Assembly (NCBI GenBank): GCA_015057635.1
Contig: SVEB01000115.1
Span: forward strand, 1-64,000
Direction: 5' to 3'
DNA from: Lachnospiraceae bacterium
Lineage (GTDB): Bacteria; Bacillota; Clostridia; Lachnospirales; Lachnospiraceae
DNA length: 64,000 nucleotides
In this document: positions 8,705 to 18,600 of the stretch, in pieces
How the letters are laid out: the number at the start of each line of letters is the position of its first letter
How positions within the stretch are numbered: position 1 is the first letter of the stretch
The notes under the pieces: model-generated
Database searches by the model: none
Told to the model about the DNA's origin: nothing
Seen by the model: the letters and a program-made list of their open reading frames with translations, nothing else
Program-made: the position numbers and the translations under genes

Positions 8705-9316
8705 CTATAAATCATGGCAATACCGGTATACCACAACCCGCTCCTGAACATTCTTTGCATATCCACTAAGCGGGATTTCCGTTATTAGATCGAATGGGGT
8801 GCAGGTATCCAGATAATACGTATATTCTGCATCCGGATAATAGAGAAGAAGAGTAACACTTCTTGATACTCTGTCCAGTGACTCGTAAATATGATCGATT
8901 ACCTTTCTAAAAATCTCAATGGAAAAAGGATTGAAAAAGTAGAAGTGATTGATTGTATCATCTACGACATAGGAGTCTGCGCTTTCATGATAAAAGCGAA
9001 TATCCGGATAGGTGGCTTGCTCTTTTGCACCTTTCGTATGACGGTGATAAGAAGCATTGTTTTTGATGCATGCTTCATAATAGACCGGATTTAATTCCAC
9101 ACCAATCGTTTTGCAGTGGAAGCGATGGTTTAGATAGAAGTTAAGCCGTCCCATCCCGCATCCGAAATCAATCAGCACATCGGATTTGGAAAGCGGATAT
9201 TCTGTAAAGATATAATCTAACACGCTATAAGGGGATGGTTCATATCGATGGCAGTAATAAGTATCAGTACCATCGTTTTGAATCTGTTCTGTTACAATAT
9301 GAAGAGTTTTGTCCAT
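8705..9316 (-). CDS. SAM-dependent methyltransferase (class I fold)
   Basis: A 203-residue protein. Motif I is clear (VLIDFGCGMGRLNFYL, about residues 50-65), followed by an acidic residue after beta 2 (IGVELNPVYYEAC) and NHFYFFNPFS at motif IV. The NPFS signature resembles N6-adenine or Asn/Gln methyltransferase active sites (NPPY/NPFS), so the target could be a nucleic acid base, but this is only a hint. ATG at 9316 follows AGGTG; a GTG three codons upstream is an alternative start. It is transcribed alone and ends at a strong terminator. Confidence 0.75.
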   Translation of the reverse strand: MDKTLHIVTEQIQNDGTDTYYCHRYEPSPYSVLDYIFTEYPLSKSDVLIDFGCGMGRLNFYLNHRFHCKTIGVELNPVYYEACIKNNASYHRHTKGAKEQATYPDIRFYHESADSYVVDDTINHFYFFNPFSIEIFRKVIDHIYESLDRVSRSVTLLLYYPDAEYTYYLDTCTPFDLITEIPLSGYAKNVQERVVVYRYCHDL

Positions 9317-9481
9317 TGTATGCACCTGATTTCCTGGTAAAATTAAAGTTTCTTCCTGTATTATAGCAGAAGTAAAGCGGAATGGGAAATAACAGTATTA
9401 ATAGAAGAAGCTAAAAAAAATGTAAAAAAATAAGATGTAACTTCACAAAATGTAAAAGAAAGAAAAAAATTGTAAAAATAG

Positions 9482-9510
9482 TTGATAAAATAGAATAAGC
9501 ATGCTATACT
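9482..9510 (+). promoter_or_regulatory. Sigma-A promoter for the hybrid histidine kinase
   Basis: TTGATA at 9482-9487 and TATACT at 9505-9510 are separated by exactly 17 bp. The predicted transcript starts near 9517, which rules out the in-frame ATG at 9501 as the translation start and supports the ATG at 9540. Confidence 0.75.
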
Positions 9511-9539
9511 TATGTAAAATACTAGAAAAGTGTGGGCAT

Positions 9540-11396
9540 ATGTGTATGCTAGGAAAAAGAATACTTGAATGGATAAGCCGGGAAGATGTGACCGACATAA
9601 AGGAAAAGGAAGCCTTCGAGCGATACATATTAGAAAAAAATATAAAGGGGATGCACTGGATCCTTCCTTTTGTGGCAGCTGTCTGTGTCATTATGCTTAC
9701 AGCCAATGAATTTAATTATCAAAGGGATGATACGATTTCATTCATCAGTCATCAGCAGTATCAGATGGCTGATCTTTTGCTTCTTTTTGGATATACCGTG
9801 ATGTTTCTGCTATTTCGATATTATGAGCGGAATGCTATCAAAAATATCAGGCATATCAAGGTGATTCAGTACTTTTGCTATGTGTTTGTTATGATGTGGT
9901 CAGTCTGCATCATTATGCTGGATTACAAGTGGTCACAGACTATTAATACGACATTATTTATTTTAGTCGGGTTTGTATTATCATTTGTATATCATGCCGA
10001 GCTGAAGACCATCTTCTTTATAACAATGCCGAATATCGTGTTGCTATCTTATTTCATTATGTTAAAAGTGGTACAGCCAAGAAACTATATCTTTTATTTC
10101 CTGGTACAGCAGATACTGCTTTTGATAATGTTTATAAATAACTATCATGCAAGACAGAAGGAATTCATTCAGCAGGAGAAAATTCGGAAGAAGAATGAAG
10201 AGCTGCTTTCCATGAATAATCAGCTGGTGCTGCTTAGAAAGGAGAGTGAGGAAATCAGCCGCGAGAAGAGCCAGTTTTTAAATACGATTTCCCATCAGTT
10301 AAGAACGCCTTTGAATGCAATTATGGGAACATCGGAACTGTTAGGGTTAAAGACTTCAGATCCGGATACAAAAGAGGCAGTAGACACAATACAGTTAGCA
10401 GGAAATAAGCTGCTTTCTACCATTCGGGAGTTCATGAATTTTAATAAGCTTGATATCAGTAAGTTTGAAATCAATATGGCGTACTATGACTTATCGGAAT
10501 GGATTGCACAGATACGGGAGAGAGGGGAGACGCTTGCCAGAGAGAAAGGCATCGGTTTCTATCTGGATATATCGGGAGATCCGCATGTGCAGTTATTCGG
10601 AGATCGGGAGAGGCTTACGCAGGTCGCAATGCCTTTATTAGAATATGCAATCGATTTTACGATAAAGGGATATGTAGCGGTGATGCTGGAGATTGAGGAT
10701 GAGAGCGAACGCACGAAGATCAGCATGAAGGTTGTGGATACCGGAATAGGGATGACAAAAGAATATCTGGCTCGTTTTATGAACCCGTTTGGCTGTGGCA
10801 AGAGGGAACAGAAAGAAGAAAGTGAAAAAGAGACAAGGAATCCACAGATTGAGGAAGTAGGAATGCAGTATCTGATTGCAAAAGAGATTATCCATGCTAT
10901 GGATGGAAATATCGATTTTGATACCGAGGCAGGAAAAGGAAGTGCATTTTTCTTTTATATCTATCAGGAGAGGAAACAGGATAAAGTGCGACTTAGTCAG
11001 AAGGAGAGCAGCTATGCGGGAAAACGTATTCTGTTTGCAGATGATAATACGATCAGCATGATCATCCTTAAGAATATTCTGGCACCTTATAAGATAGAGG
11101 CGGATTATGCCAGTGACGCCAATATGTGTAAGGAATATCTAAGATATAACAAATATCATCTGATTTTTATGGATCAGAGCTTTCTAAAGAAAAAAGACAA
11201 AGAGATGGAGCGCCTTATTAAGATACAGCTATTAAGGAGCAGGGGGGGAATACCGCTTGTTTTACTCTATTCTGGGGAAGAGAAGATGGAAGGATATGAC
11301 GTATCCTATTTAGAAAAACCAATCAAGGCAGAACAGTTCCGTACGATGCTGCAGATGCATTTAGAAGAAGACAAGGCTTGTGCAGAGATGGCATAA
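9540..11396 (+). CDS. Hybrid sensor histidine kinase with C-terminal receiver, degenerate ATPase
   Basis: About 618 residues. Six hydrophobic segments occupy roughly residues 35-205 and form a membrane sensor without a large outer domain. A coiled coil leads to the DHp helix with SHQLRTPLN (His near 252). The HATPase domain keeps the G1 box (VVDTGIGM) and GKGSAFFF, but the N-box reads LLEYAIDFT, with Tyr where the Mg-ATP-binding Asn is expected. The C-terminal receiver has the acidic pair (FADDN), phosphoacceptor Asp in FMDQS (near 544) and the conserved Lys in LEKPI. The protein may therefore be a poor autokinase or act as a phosphatase or relay. A small gene follows after 83 bp. The ribosome binding site for 9540 is weak. 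Confidence 0.85.
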   Translation: MCMLGKRILEWISREDVTDIKEKEAFERYILEKNIKGMHWILPFVAAVCVIMLTANEFNYQRDDTISFISHQQYQMADLLLLFGYTVMFLLFRYYERNAIKNIRHIKVIQYFCYVFVMMWSVCIIMLDYKWSQTINTTLFILVGFVLSFVYHAELKTIFFITMPNIVLLSYFIMLKVVQPRNYIFYFLVQQILLLIMFINNYHARQKEFIQQEKIRKKNEELLSMNNQLVLLRKESEEISREKSQFLNTISHQLRTPLNAIMGTSELLGLKTSDPDTKEAVDTIQLAGNKLLSTIREFMNFNKLDISKFEINMAYYDLSEWIAQIRERGETLAREKGIGFYLDISGDPHVQLFGDRERLTQVAMPLLEYAIDFTIKGYVAVMLEIEDESERTKISMKVVDTGIGMTKEYLARFMNPFGCGKREQKEESEKETRNPQIEEVGMQYLIAKEIIHAMDGNIDFDTEAGKGSAFFFYIYQERKQDKVRLSQKESSYAGKRILFADDNTISMIILKNILAPYKIEADYASDANMCKEYLRYNKYHLIFMDQSFLKKKDKEMERLIKIQLLRSRGGIPLVLLYSGEEKMEGYDVSYLEKPIKAEQFRTMLQMHLEEDKACAEMA

Positions 11397-11479
11397 CAGG
11401 TATAATTATCAATATCATAGCGATACTAAATGCCAGGGCAGATAAAGATGCCGGACAGCAAGGAAAGGAAAAAAGTACG

Positions 11480-11692
11480 ATGAAAATGAACTTCACCCCA
11501 CAGCAGTGTGATGTATTAAAGAAGATGGATATCCGTTTTAACGTAAGTGGCAATCTGGATGAAAACCAGTTATTAGATTTAGATACGGTAGTAACCGATT
11601 ATCTGATTGAAAATGGAATCGAAGAAGACGAGACCGTGAATGAAGAAGGAAAGATTTGCGAAAGCATTTTAAAAATGTTAGCAGAAGTGTAA
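11480..11692 (+). CDS. Small acidic protein, function unknown
   Basis: A 70-residue acidic protein starting MKMNFTPQQCDVLKKMD. It follows AAGGAAAGGAAAAAAG, a good ribosome binding site, and lies 83 bp after the hybrid kinase, possibly in the same transcript. It is predicted helical with a DLDTVVTDYLIENG segment and no membrane region. I do not recognise the family. A strong terminator follows 23 bp after the stop. Confidence 0.6.
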   Translation: MKMNFTPQQCDVLKKMDIRFNVSGNLDENQLLDLDTVVTDYLIENGIEEDETVNEEGKICESILKMLAEV

Positions 11693-11714
11693 AAGGAAAG
11701 ACTGCTTCTAAAGT

Positions 11715-11764
11715 GCAGAAAGAACGTGATTTTAAAGGAATCTATGTTCTTTCTGCTTTTTTTA
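11715..11764 (+). terminator. Rho-independent terminator
   Basis: GCAGAAAGAAC pairs with GTTCTTTCTGC, followed by a run of T residues. Confidence 0.85.
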
Positions 11765-11866
11765 TATAGATAGATAAAATCATATTTCCAAATCTTTTCA
11801 TTTGAAAGGATTACAGGTATAATAGCAGAGGACATGGTTCAATACATAAGAATGACAGGTGATGGT

Positions 11867-12685
11867 ATGGATATAGTGGAGAGAATACACGAAAAGCAGC
11901 AGGCTGATGAGAAGCTTGCTCTGGATGCGGCCGCATTGGCAGGTCATATCCTTTTGGAGAGCGGAGCGGAGATCTTTCGGGTTGAGGAGACGATTAAAAG
12001 AGTAGCGAATGCCTATGGAATGAAGGGGGAAGGGGCATTCGTCTTAAGTTCGGGGATTTTTTTGACAGAGGAAAGTCATAAACACGGATTTTATGCAAAT
12101 GTAAAGCATATCCCTCTTAGCGGAGTTCATCTGGATAAGGTGGCGGCAGTCAATCAGCTCTCAAGAGAGATTGAAAATGGCATGCATACCCCTGCAGAGG
12201 CATTAGAAAAGCTAAATGAGATCAAATCTATGCCGGAAAAACCGAAACTTGCCCAGATGCTTGCGACCGGTGTGGGCAGCGGATGTTTCTGCTATTTGTT
12301 TGGGGGTTCCGTGTTCGATGGAATGACCTCGTTTTTGGTAGGCTGCATCTTATGTATGTATCTAAGTGTGGTTGGAAAGCGGAAGAAACGGACTTCTAAG
12401 ATTGTGGTGAATATAACGAGCGGCATGTTAGTGACAGCTCTTTCTATCTTATTCTATCTGTGTGGGATCGGAGAAAGCTTAAATCATATCGTAATCGGAT
12501 CGATCATCCCATTAGTGCCTGGTGTGGCATTTACCAATGCAATCCGGGATATTGCCAGCGAGGATTATATCAGCGGAACGGTAAGAATCGTGGATGTGGT
12601 TTTAGTCGCATTCAGTATTGCTATGGGCGTAGGGCTGGTGTATACGATATTTTCAAGAATGGTAGGAGGAATCGTATTATGGTAG
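11867..12685 (+). CDS. Threonine/serine exporter family, ThrE N-terminal domain subunit (YjjP-like)
   Basis: A roughly 272-residue membrane protein of the DUF1212 / ThrE family. The soluble N-terminal part includes LALDAAALAGHILLESGAEIFRVEETIKR, the hallmark segment of this family, then LSSGIFLT and IPLSGVHL. Five hydrophobic segments follow, including IVIGSIIPLVPGVAFTNAIRD. Together with the next gene it should form a split ThrE-type exporter for small amino or carboxylic acids. The ATG at 11867 has AGGTGA 5 bp upstream; the in-frame ATG at 11834 lies only a few bases from the predicted transcript start, because TATAAT is at 11818-11823. It overlaps the next gene by 7 bp. Confidence 0.85.
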   Translation: MDIVERIHEKQQADEKLALDAAALAGHILLESGAEIFRVEETIKRVANAYGMKGEGAFVLSSGIFLTEESHKHGFYANVKHIPLSGVHLDKVAAVNQLSREIENGMHTPAEALEKLNEIKSMPEKPKLAQMLATGVGSGCFCYLFGGSVFDGMTSFLVGCILCMYLSVVGKRKKRTSKIVVNITSGMLVTALSILFYLCGIGESLNHIVIGSIIPLVPGVAFTNAIRDIASEDYISGTVRIVDVVLVAFSIAMGVGLVYTIFSRMVGGIVLW

Positions 12686-13116
12686 GTCAGTTTTTGGCTG
12701 CGGTATTTGGAACGATTGCATTCTCTTTATTATTCCATGTACCGAAGAAATATTATCCGTGGTGTGGCATGATCGGGGGAATCGGCTGGGTGATCTATCT
12801 TTTGATCGCGGCAAAGACAGGTCCGGTGGAGGCCTCTTTCTTTGCAACCTGCGCAGTCGTGCTGCTGTCGCGTTTTTATGCCATTCGAAAGAGATGTCCG
12901 GTCACATTGTTTTTAATATCGGGCATATTCCCGCTTGTTCCGGGGGCAGGAATCTACTGGACTGCTTATTATATCATTATGGATCAGTTTCAGAATGCGA
13001 TGAGCAAAGGATATGAGACATGTAAGGTGGCAGTTGCGATCGTCCTCGGCATTATCTTTATCTTTGAAATACCGCAGAGCTGTTTTCGATTTGGACATCA
13101 AAAGGATACTCCTTAA
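12679..13116 (+). CDS. Threonine/serine exporter family, C-terminal domain subunit (YjjB-like)
   Basis: A 145-residue membrane protein of the DUF3815 / ThrE C-terminal family with four to five hydrophobic segments. It contains FHVPKKYYPWCGMIGGIGWVIY near the start and GIFPLVPGAGIYWTAYYI, a repeat of the PLVPG motif seen in its partner. The ATG overlaps the end of the first subunit gene (ATGGTAG), so translation is coupled and the two products form one transporter. A longer reading frame upstream in the same frame is only overlap with the preceding gene. Confidence 0.85.
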   Translation: MVGQFLAAVFGTIAFSLLFHVPKKYYPWCGMIGGIGWVIYLLIAAKTGPVEASFFATCAVVLLSRFYAIRKRCPVTLFLISGIFPLVPGAGIYWTAYYIIMDQFQNAMSKGYETCKVAVAIVLGIIFIFEIPQSCFRFGHQKDTP

Positions 13117-13220
13117 ACTTATTTCACAATTTATACACGAGTTGTTCACTTGTTTTACACAGGTATTTTCTATACTTACTATTACAAAATATGAAAGAAG
13201 TAATAGAAGGTGAAGCGCGA

Positions 13221-15446
13221 ATGATAAATAAGAACAGAAAGAAGAGTAAATTTTTTCGCACCATTAAGTTTAGGGTGATGCTGTGTACGATAATTTTAAT
13301 CCTGTTCTCTACCGGATTAAATTGTACCTACGTGATTAGGAAGACAAAATCTACGCTAATGGGCAATGCAAAAGTCACGCTGACAAGCGTTGCAAAGGCA
13401 TATGCACAAAATACAGAGTCTATGATCGAACAGTTAAGCGAATCATCCGACTTTCTGATGAGCTCGAACCAGGTGCTCGAGTATATCCGTTCCGGTGGAA
13501 GCAATTATGCAGAGCAGGCCGAGAGCTTTGTAGAGATGTATCTAAATATGAATGATAGCAACGAGGAGATCAGTCTGTTAGATGAGAATGGGATCGTATT
13601 GTACAGTACCAATGAAGCTTTAATCGGAACGGACCTGTCAGAAGAGGCTTATTATCAGAACATGGAAGCGACAAAAGGGAGTGTGCTGGGCGATCTGGTT
13701 GTTTTAGAAAATGGCGGCATTGGGATCACATTTGCAACTCCAATCAGCGCGGTGATGCAGAATAACAAAATTTCTTTTGAAGGAATGGATCGTGAATTAA
13801 CAGCAGCTGATATTCCGGCGGGGATAACAGGACAGCAGTCAGATACTAAACTCTTAGGAACAGAGAATCTTAGTGAACAGCAGTCGGATAACGGTAAGCC
13901 GGCAGCAGACAATCAGGGCAGTGTACAGATGACTCAGGCACAGTCTATTAAAGGTACGATTGTGACAGTTGTAAATGCATCGGAATTAGAACGTGTATAT
14001 GCAGATTTTGCAGCAGGCGAATATGAATCCGCACAGGCAGTGCTTCTTGATCAGGATGGAAATGTGATCTATGCAGCCGACTCTGCATTGATCGGCACAA
14101 AGACAGATATAACAGAGTTTTTAGAACTTGTTATGCAAGGTCAGGAGAGAAGCACATATGGGGATTTTACCTATAATGAGGATGGAACTAAAAAGACTGC
14201 GGCATACAGTTATGTAGGTGGAAGCGAATGGGTATTGGTGGTATCCATTCAAGACGCGGATATGGCGGAAGATATAAAAGAAATCGGAAACAGCATATTC
14301 TGGACTGCAATTGCAAGCATTGGGGTATTTGGAATACTGGCCTACATAATGATCGCCTGCCTGATGGCACCGTTAAAACGTCTGAAACAGTCAGTGAACC
14401 GGACGGCGAGACTTGATTTTACCGATGATGACCAGTTAGAACGTCTGAAAGATAAGGAGGATGAGATCGGAGAGATCAGCAAAGCGGTGGATCAGATGAA
14501 GAATTCCTTAAAGGAAATGATCGGACAGATTGAATGCACATCCCATACGATGGAAGAAAGTGCAGAAAGCTTATATGGAAGCATCCATACTGTAAACGAG
14601 AATGCAAAGGCGAATCTGGAGATCGCAGAAACGCTTTCAGCCGGAATGGAAGAGACGGCTGCCACGACGGAAATGATTCATGAGCATATTCTCGGAGTGA
14701 AGGAAAATGCATCTGAGATTCATGAACAGGCGGAAAATGGAGCCTCCTCCTCATCAGCCCTTATGAAACGTGCCAATGCATTAAAAGAATCCACAAGAGA
14801 GGCGAATATCAGAACAAAAGGCATTTATGAAGAACTGAAAGTTACGACAGCGGATGTGATCGCACAGGCAAAAGCGGTGGATAAGATTAATATTCTGGCG
14901 CAGACCATTATGGAGATCGCCTCCCAGACACGACTTCTCTCCTTAAACGCTTCGATTGAGGCAGCAAGAGCGGGAGAAGCAGGAAATGGATTTGCGGTGG
15001 TGGCATCGGAAATCAGCTCACTTGCGGATCAGTCTGCAAAGACTGTGACCGGAATGCAGGAAATCGTGTCAGAGATCAAAGAGGCAGTCATGAATATGAG
15101 CGGCACCTTAAAAGAAACAACGATTTTCTTAGAAACAAGCGTGATAAAAGACTATGATGGCTTTATGGAAGCAAGCGATGGCTATATGAACGATGCAGAA
15201 CAGATTAATGGCATGATGCAGGATATTCATCAGACGGTAGCAAGCTTAAATGATTCCATGGAGAATATTGCATCCTCCATTAAGGAAATCAATGATATGG
15301 TAGAGGAATCTACCTCTCAGATTGTAGAAGTGGCAAGACAGAATACAGATATTGTAGAACAGGTAAAGGATACATTTTCACAGGTTGAGACAAATCATAA
15401 GGAAGCAGACAGCTTAAGTCAAATTGTAAAGCAGTTTAAATTGTAA
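13221..15446 (+). CDS. Methyl-accepting chemotaxis protein with dCache-type sensor
   Basis: A 741-residue receptor. TM1 is at about residues 18-38; an extracellular Cache-type domain follows (SLLDENGIVLYSTNEALIGTDLSEEAYY); TM2 is at about 360-385. A HAMP segment precedes the signalling domain, whose tip reads QTRLLSLNASIEAARAGEAGNGFAVVA with paired heptads on both sides. Low-complexity sequence rich in Gln, Ser and Asn (about residues 200-240) is inserted in the sensor between two Cache strands. The ATG at 13221 has AGGTGA about 7 bp upstream, better than the in-frame ATG at 13191. A terminator follows. The ligand is unknown; presence implies a chemotaxis system elsewhere in the genome. Confidence 0.93.
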   Translation: MINKNRKKSKFFRTIKFRVMLCTIILILFSTGLNCTYVIRKTKSTLMGNAKVTLTSVAKAYAQNTESMIEQLSESSDFLMSSNQVLEYIRSGGSNYAEQAESFVEMYLNMNDSNEEISLLDENGIVLYSTNEALIGTDLSEEAYYQNMEATKGSVLGDLVVLENGGIGITFATPISAVMQNNKISFEGMDRELTAADIPAGITGQQSDTKLLGTENLSEQQSDNGKPAADNQGSVQMTQAQSIKGTIVTVVNASELERVYADFAAGEYESAQAVLLDQDGNVIYAADSALIGTKTDITEFLELVMQGQERSTYGDFTYNEDGTKKTAAYSYVGGSEWVLVVSIQDADMAEDIKEIGNSIFWTAIASIGVFGILAYIMIACLMAPLKRLKQSVNRTARLDFTDDDQLERLKDKEDEIGEISKAVDQMKNSLKEMIGQIECTSHTMEESAESLYGSIHTVNENAKANLEIAETLSAGMEETAATTEMIHEHILGVKENASEIHEQAENGASSSSALMKRANALKESTREANIRTKGIYEELKVTTADVIAQAKAVDKINILAQTIMEIASQTRLLSLNASIEAARAGEAGNGFAVVASEISSLADQSAKTVTGMQEIVSEIKEAVMNMSGTLKETTIFLETSVIKDYDGFMEASDGYMNDAEQINGMMQDIHQTVASLNDSMENIASSIKEINDMVEESTSQIVEVARQNTDIVEQVKDTFSQVETNHKEADSLSQIVKQFKL

Positions 15447-15449
15447 CAA

Positions 15450-15500
15450 AAAGACGGGACAGCCGCACGAAGAGAAGGTGCGTCTGCACCGTCTTTTTTA
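15450..15500 (+). terminator. Rho-independent terminator after the chemotaxis receptor
   Basis: AAGACGG at 15451 pairs with CCGTCTT at 15489, followed by T-rich sequence. An inner GCCGCAC / GTGCGTC stem extends it. Confidence 0.75.
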
Positions 15501-15538
15501 TAATCAAGGAGACCTGTTAGGAGAATCCTGCATGTGGA

Positions 15539-15567
15539 TTGCTATTTTAGGATGAAACAGTTACAAT
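15539..15567 (+). promoter_or_regulatory. Promoter for the SNF2 helicase gene
   Basis: TTGCTA (15539-15544) and TACAAT (15562-15567) with a 17-bp spacer. Transcription would start near 15574, consistent with the ATG at 15607. Confidence 0.6.
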
Positions 15568-15606
15568 GTGGGTAGTGAAATATGGCCCATAAGGAGAGAA
15601 GATAAA

Positions 15607-18600
15607 ATGGGAAAGACAATCGAGCGAATGAAGGAACAATGCGGAAGTCCTTGGGCATATGCAAAGGGATATGAGATCTATCAGGAAGGGAAAATTGTAT
15701 CATTCAGGCAAAGAGAATTAGAGCAGGGACTGTTGCAGATTAGTGCTATGGTAAAGGCCAGCGAGCCAAACAAGCAGTATGATGTGGAGCTGATTCTGGA
15801 TGAAGAAACGAAGGATTTAGTGGATTATTCCTGTGAATGTCCCGCTTATGCCTCTTACGATGGACCTTGCAAGCATTGCATCGCGATAGGGCTTTGGTAT
15901 GAGGAAGCAGAAAACAAAGAGGATCATAGAATAGAGAGTACATTTACCGTGAGACAGCAGGAAAGTAAAGCGGTGCCATCTAAAACAGGAGGGCGTGAAC
16001 CGGCCAAGGTGCAATATTATCATACATCGGAAATTGCCAGAAAGCTAATTACCGAGTATACGTATAAGAAGAGCATGGAAAAAGGGAAAAGTGATACAGG
16101 TGGCGGTATAGAACTCGAACCGGTATTAAGTTTTCAATACAATGGAATGGAAGTAAGCTTTCGGGTTGGGGATAAGAGACTGTATAGCATAAAGGATCTT
16201 CTGGAGTTTACAGATGCAGTCAAGCACCATACGAATATCGCATATGGCAAGCAGTTGGAATTTGTTCATATGCCGGCTATGTTTGCGGAAAAGAGTCACG
16301 GCCTGCTTTCTTTTATTATTGATTGTGTACAGGAAATGGTATATGAGAATCCATATGAATACACCTATACGGCTCTTCGCAGAAAGATTCCATCCATTCA
16401 TCTGAATCCGCAAAGGCTGGAACGTCTGATGGGAATCATGACCGGAAGGAAGATTACGCTAAAGGGAATGTATCGAAGTGAACTGACACTGTTTGTGGAA
16501 CGTCAGGATGTGATTCTTGATATGAATGTCAGAAAGCTGGCAGAAGGAGCATTTGAATTCTCGATACCGGAGATAACTGCCTTTATGGGGACAAACCATA
16601 TGTATATTATGCAGGGAAGCCATATCTACGAGTGCAGTACAGAGTATACACGTCATATGGGGGATTTCTGGCAGCTGTTAGAAAAGAATGGCCGGGAATA
16701 TCATTTTACCATTACAAAAGAGTATATGCCTGCTTTTTTAAGCAATGTAATCCCAATGATCAAGGATTATATTCAGGTAGAAGAGGTGGAAGAAGTATGC
16801 AGTGACTATATTCCGCCAAAAGGTGAAATCCGTTATTATATTGATTCGGAACGGGGAGAAGTCTATGTGACAAGTTGCGCCAGATATGGGGAAAAGGAAT
16901 ACAATATATTAGAATCGGTGCAGACATCGAGCAGTTACCGGGATACAGAACTAGAGCGGGACGCCCTGGCAGCGGTATCCTTCTATTTTAAAGAGAAAGA
17001 TATGGTCCGTCAGACGATGACACTAGAGGACAGCGATGAGGCATTTTACCGGCTGATGACAGAAGGAATTCGGAAACTGAATCAGATCGGCGAGGTGTTT
17101 TTAGCGGAACACCTAAAACGAATTCAGATTCGGAAGAATACAAAGGTGAGTGTAGGCGTGGCGCTAAAGAGCAATTTGTTGGAACTTAATATTGCTTCCG
17201 GTGATATTCCAAATGAAGAACTGATTCCGATTTTGCAAAGCTATAAAAAGAAAAAGAAGTTCTATCGTCTGAAAAATGGTGACTTTTTGAAACTGGAGGA
17301 CAATGCTTTAAGCAGTCTGTCTGAGCTTGCAGATGGCTTAAATTTAAGTGAGAAGGAAATGGCAGCAGGAACGGTGAAGGTGCCAAAGTACCGTGCCTTT
17401 TATTTGGACAAGGTGCTTCGGGATGAGGAGACCCTTCATTTGAAGAGGGATACTGCATTCCGAAATCTTCTTCGCAATATGAAGATGCTAGAAGATGGTG
17501 ACTTTGAAGTGCCGGAAGAACTTCAGGATGTGCTTCGCAACTATCAAAAAACAGGATATCAGTGGTTACGCACGCTTGAGATGCTTGGTTTTGGCGGAAT
17601 CTTAGCGGATGATATGGGACTTGGAAAGACGGTTCAGATCATTGCCCTTCTGCTTTCCAGATATAAGGAGGAAAAGGATTCCGATCCATCCATCATTATC
17701 TGTCCGGCATCGCTGGTGTATAACTGGCAGAGGGAGATTGAACGATTTGCTCCATTTTTAAAGACCATTGTGATGACAGGAAGCGTGGCAGAGCGTCAGC
17801 AGAAGTTAAAGGATAGCAAAAAGCATGTGATCATTACGTCCTATGATCTTTTAAAACGGGATATTGAGGCTTATGAGAAAATAAAATTCCACTATATAAT
17901 CTTGGATGAGGCACAGGCGATTAAGAATCAGACCACGCTTGCAGCAAAGGCAGTGAAGAGGCTTGATGCGGTAAGCCGATTTGCCTTAAGTGGTACACCG
18001 ATTGAGAACCGGCTAAGTGAGCTCTGGAGTATTTTTGATTTTTTAATGCCGGACTTTTTATATAGTTATGCTAAGTTTCGAAAAGAGTATGAAAGCGCGA
18101 TCGTGACGAATCAGGATGAGAAGATTTCAAGACGCTTAAAGCGGATGATCAAGCCATTTATTTTAAGGCGTTTGAAAGAGGATGTATTAAAGGAACTTCC
18201 GGACAAGCTAGAGACCGATATTATATCGAAGATGGAAGGGGAGCAGTCTGAGTTATATAAGGCGACGAAAGCAGCCTTAATTAAGAGTCTTAGATCGCAG
18301 AGCAAAGAGGAGTTTAATCATGGCAGGATTAAGATGTTAGCAGAGCTTACAAAACTTCGTCAGATCTGCTGTGATCCATCCCTTGTTTATGATGGCTATA
18401 AGGGGCCGTCAGCGAAATTAGAGACCTGTATGGAGTTAGTGCACCATGCGATGGAATCTGGTCATAAGGTGCTGATTTTCTCGCAGTTTACAAGCATGCT
18501 TTCTATTCTGGCAGCACGCCTTCAGAAGGAGAAAATCGACTATCATATGTTGGTGGGGGCGACCGCAAAAGAGAAGAGAATGCAGTTAGTGAATGCGTTT

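Noticed and set aside
12460-12678. Upstream extension of the ThrE C-terminal subunit gene
   Set aside because: It lies inside the preceding gene in another frame; the overlap start at 12679 gives the family-typical N-terminus.
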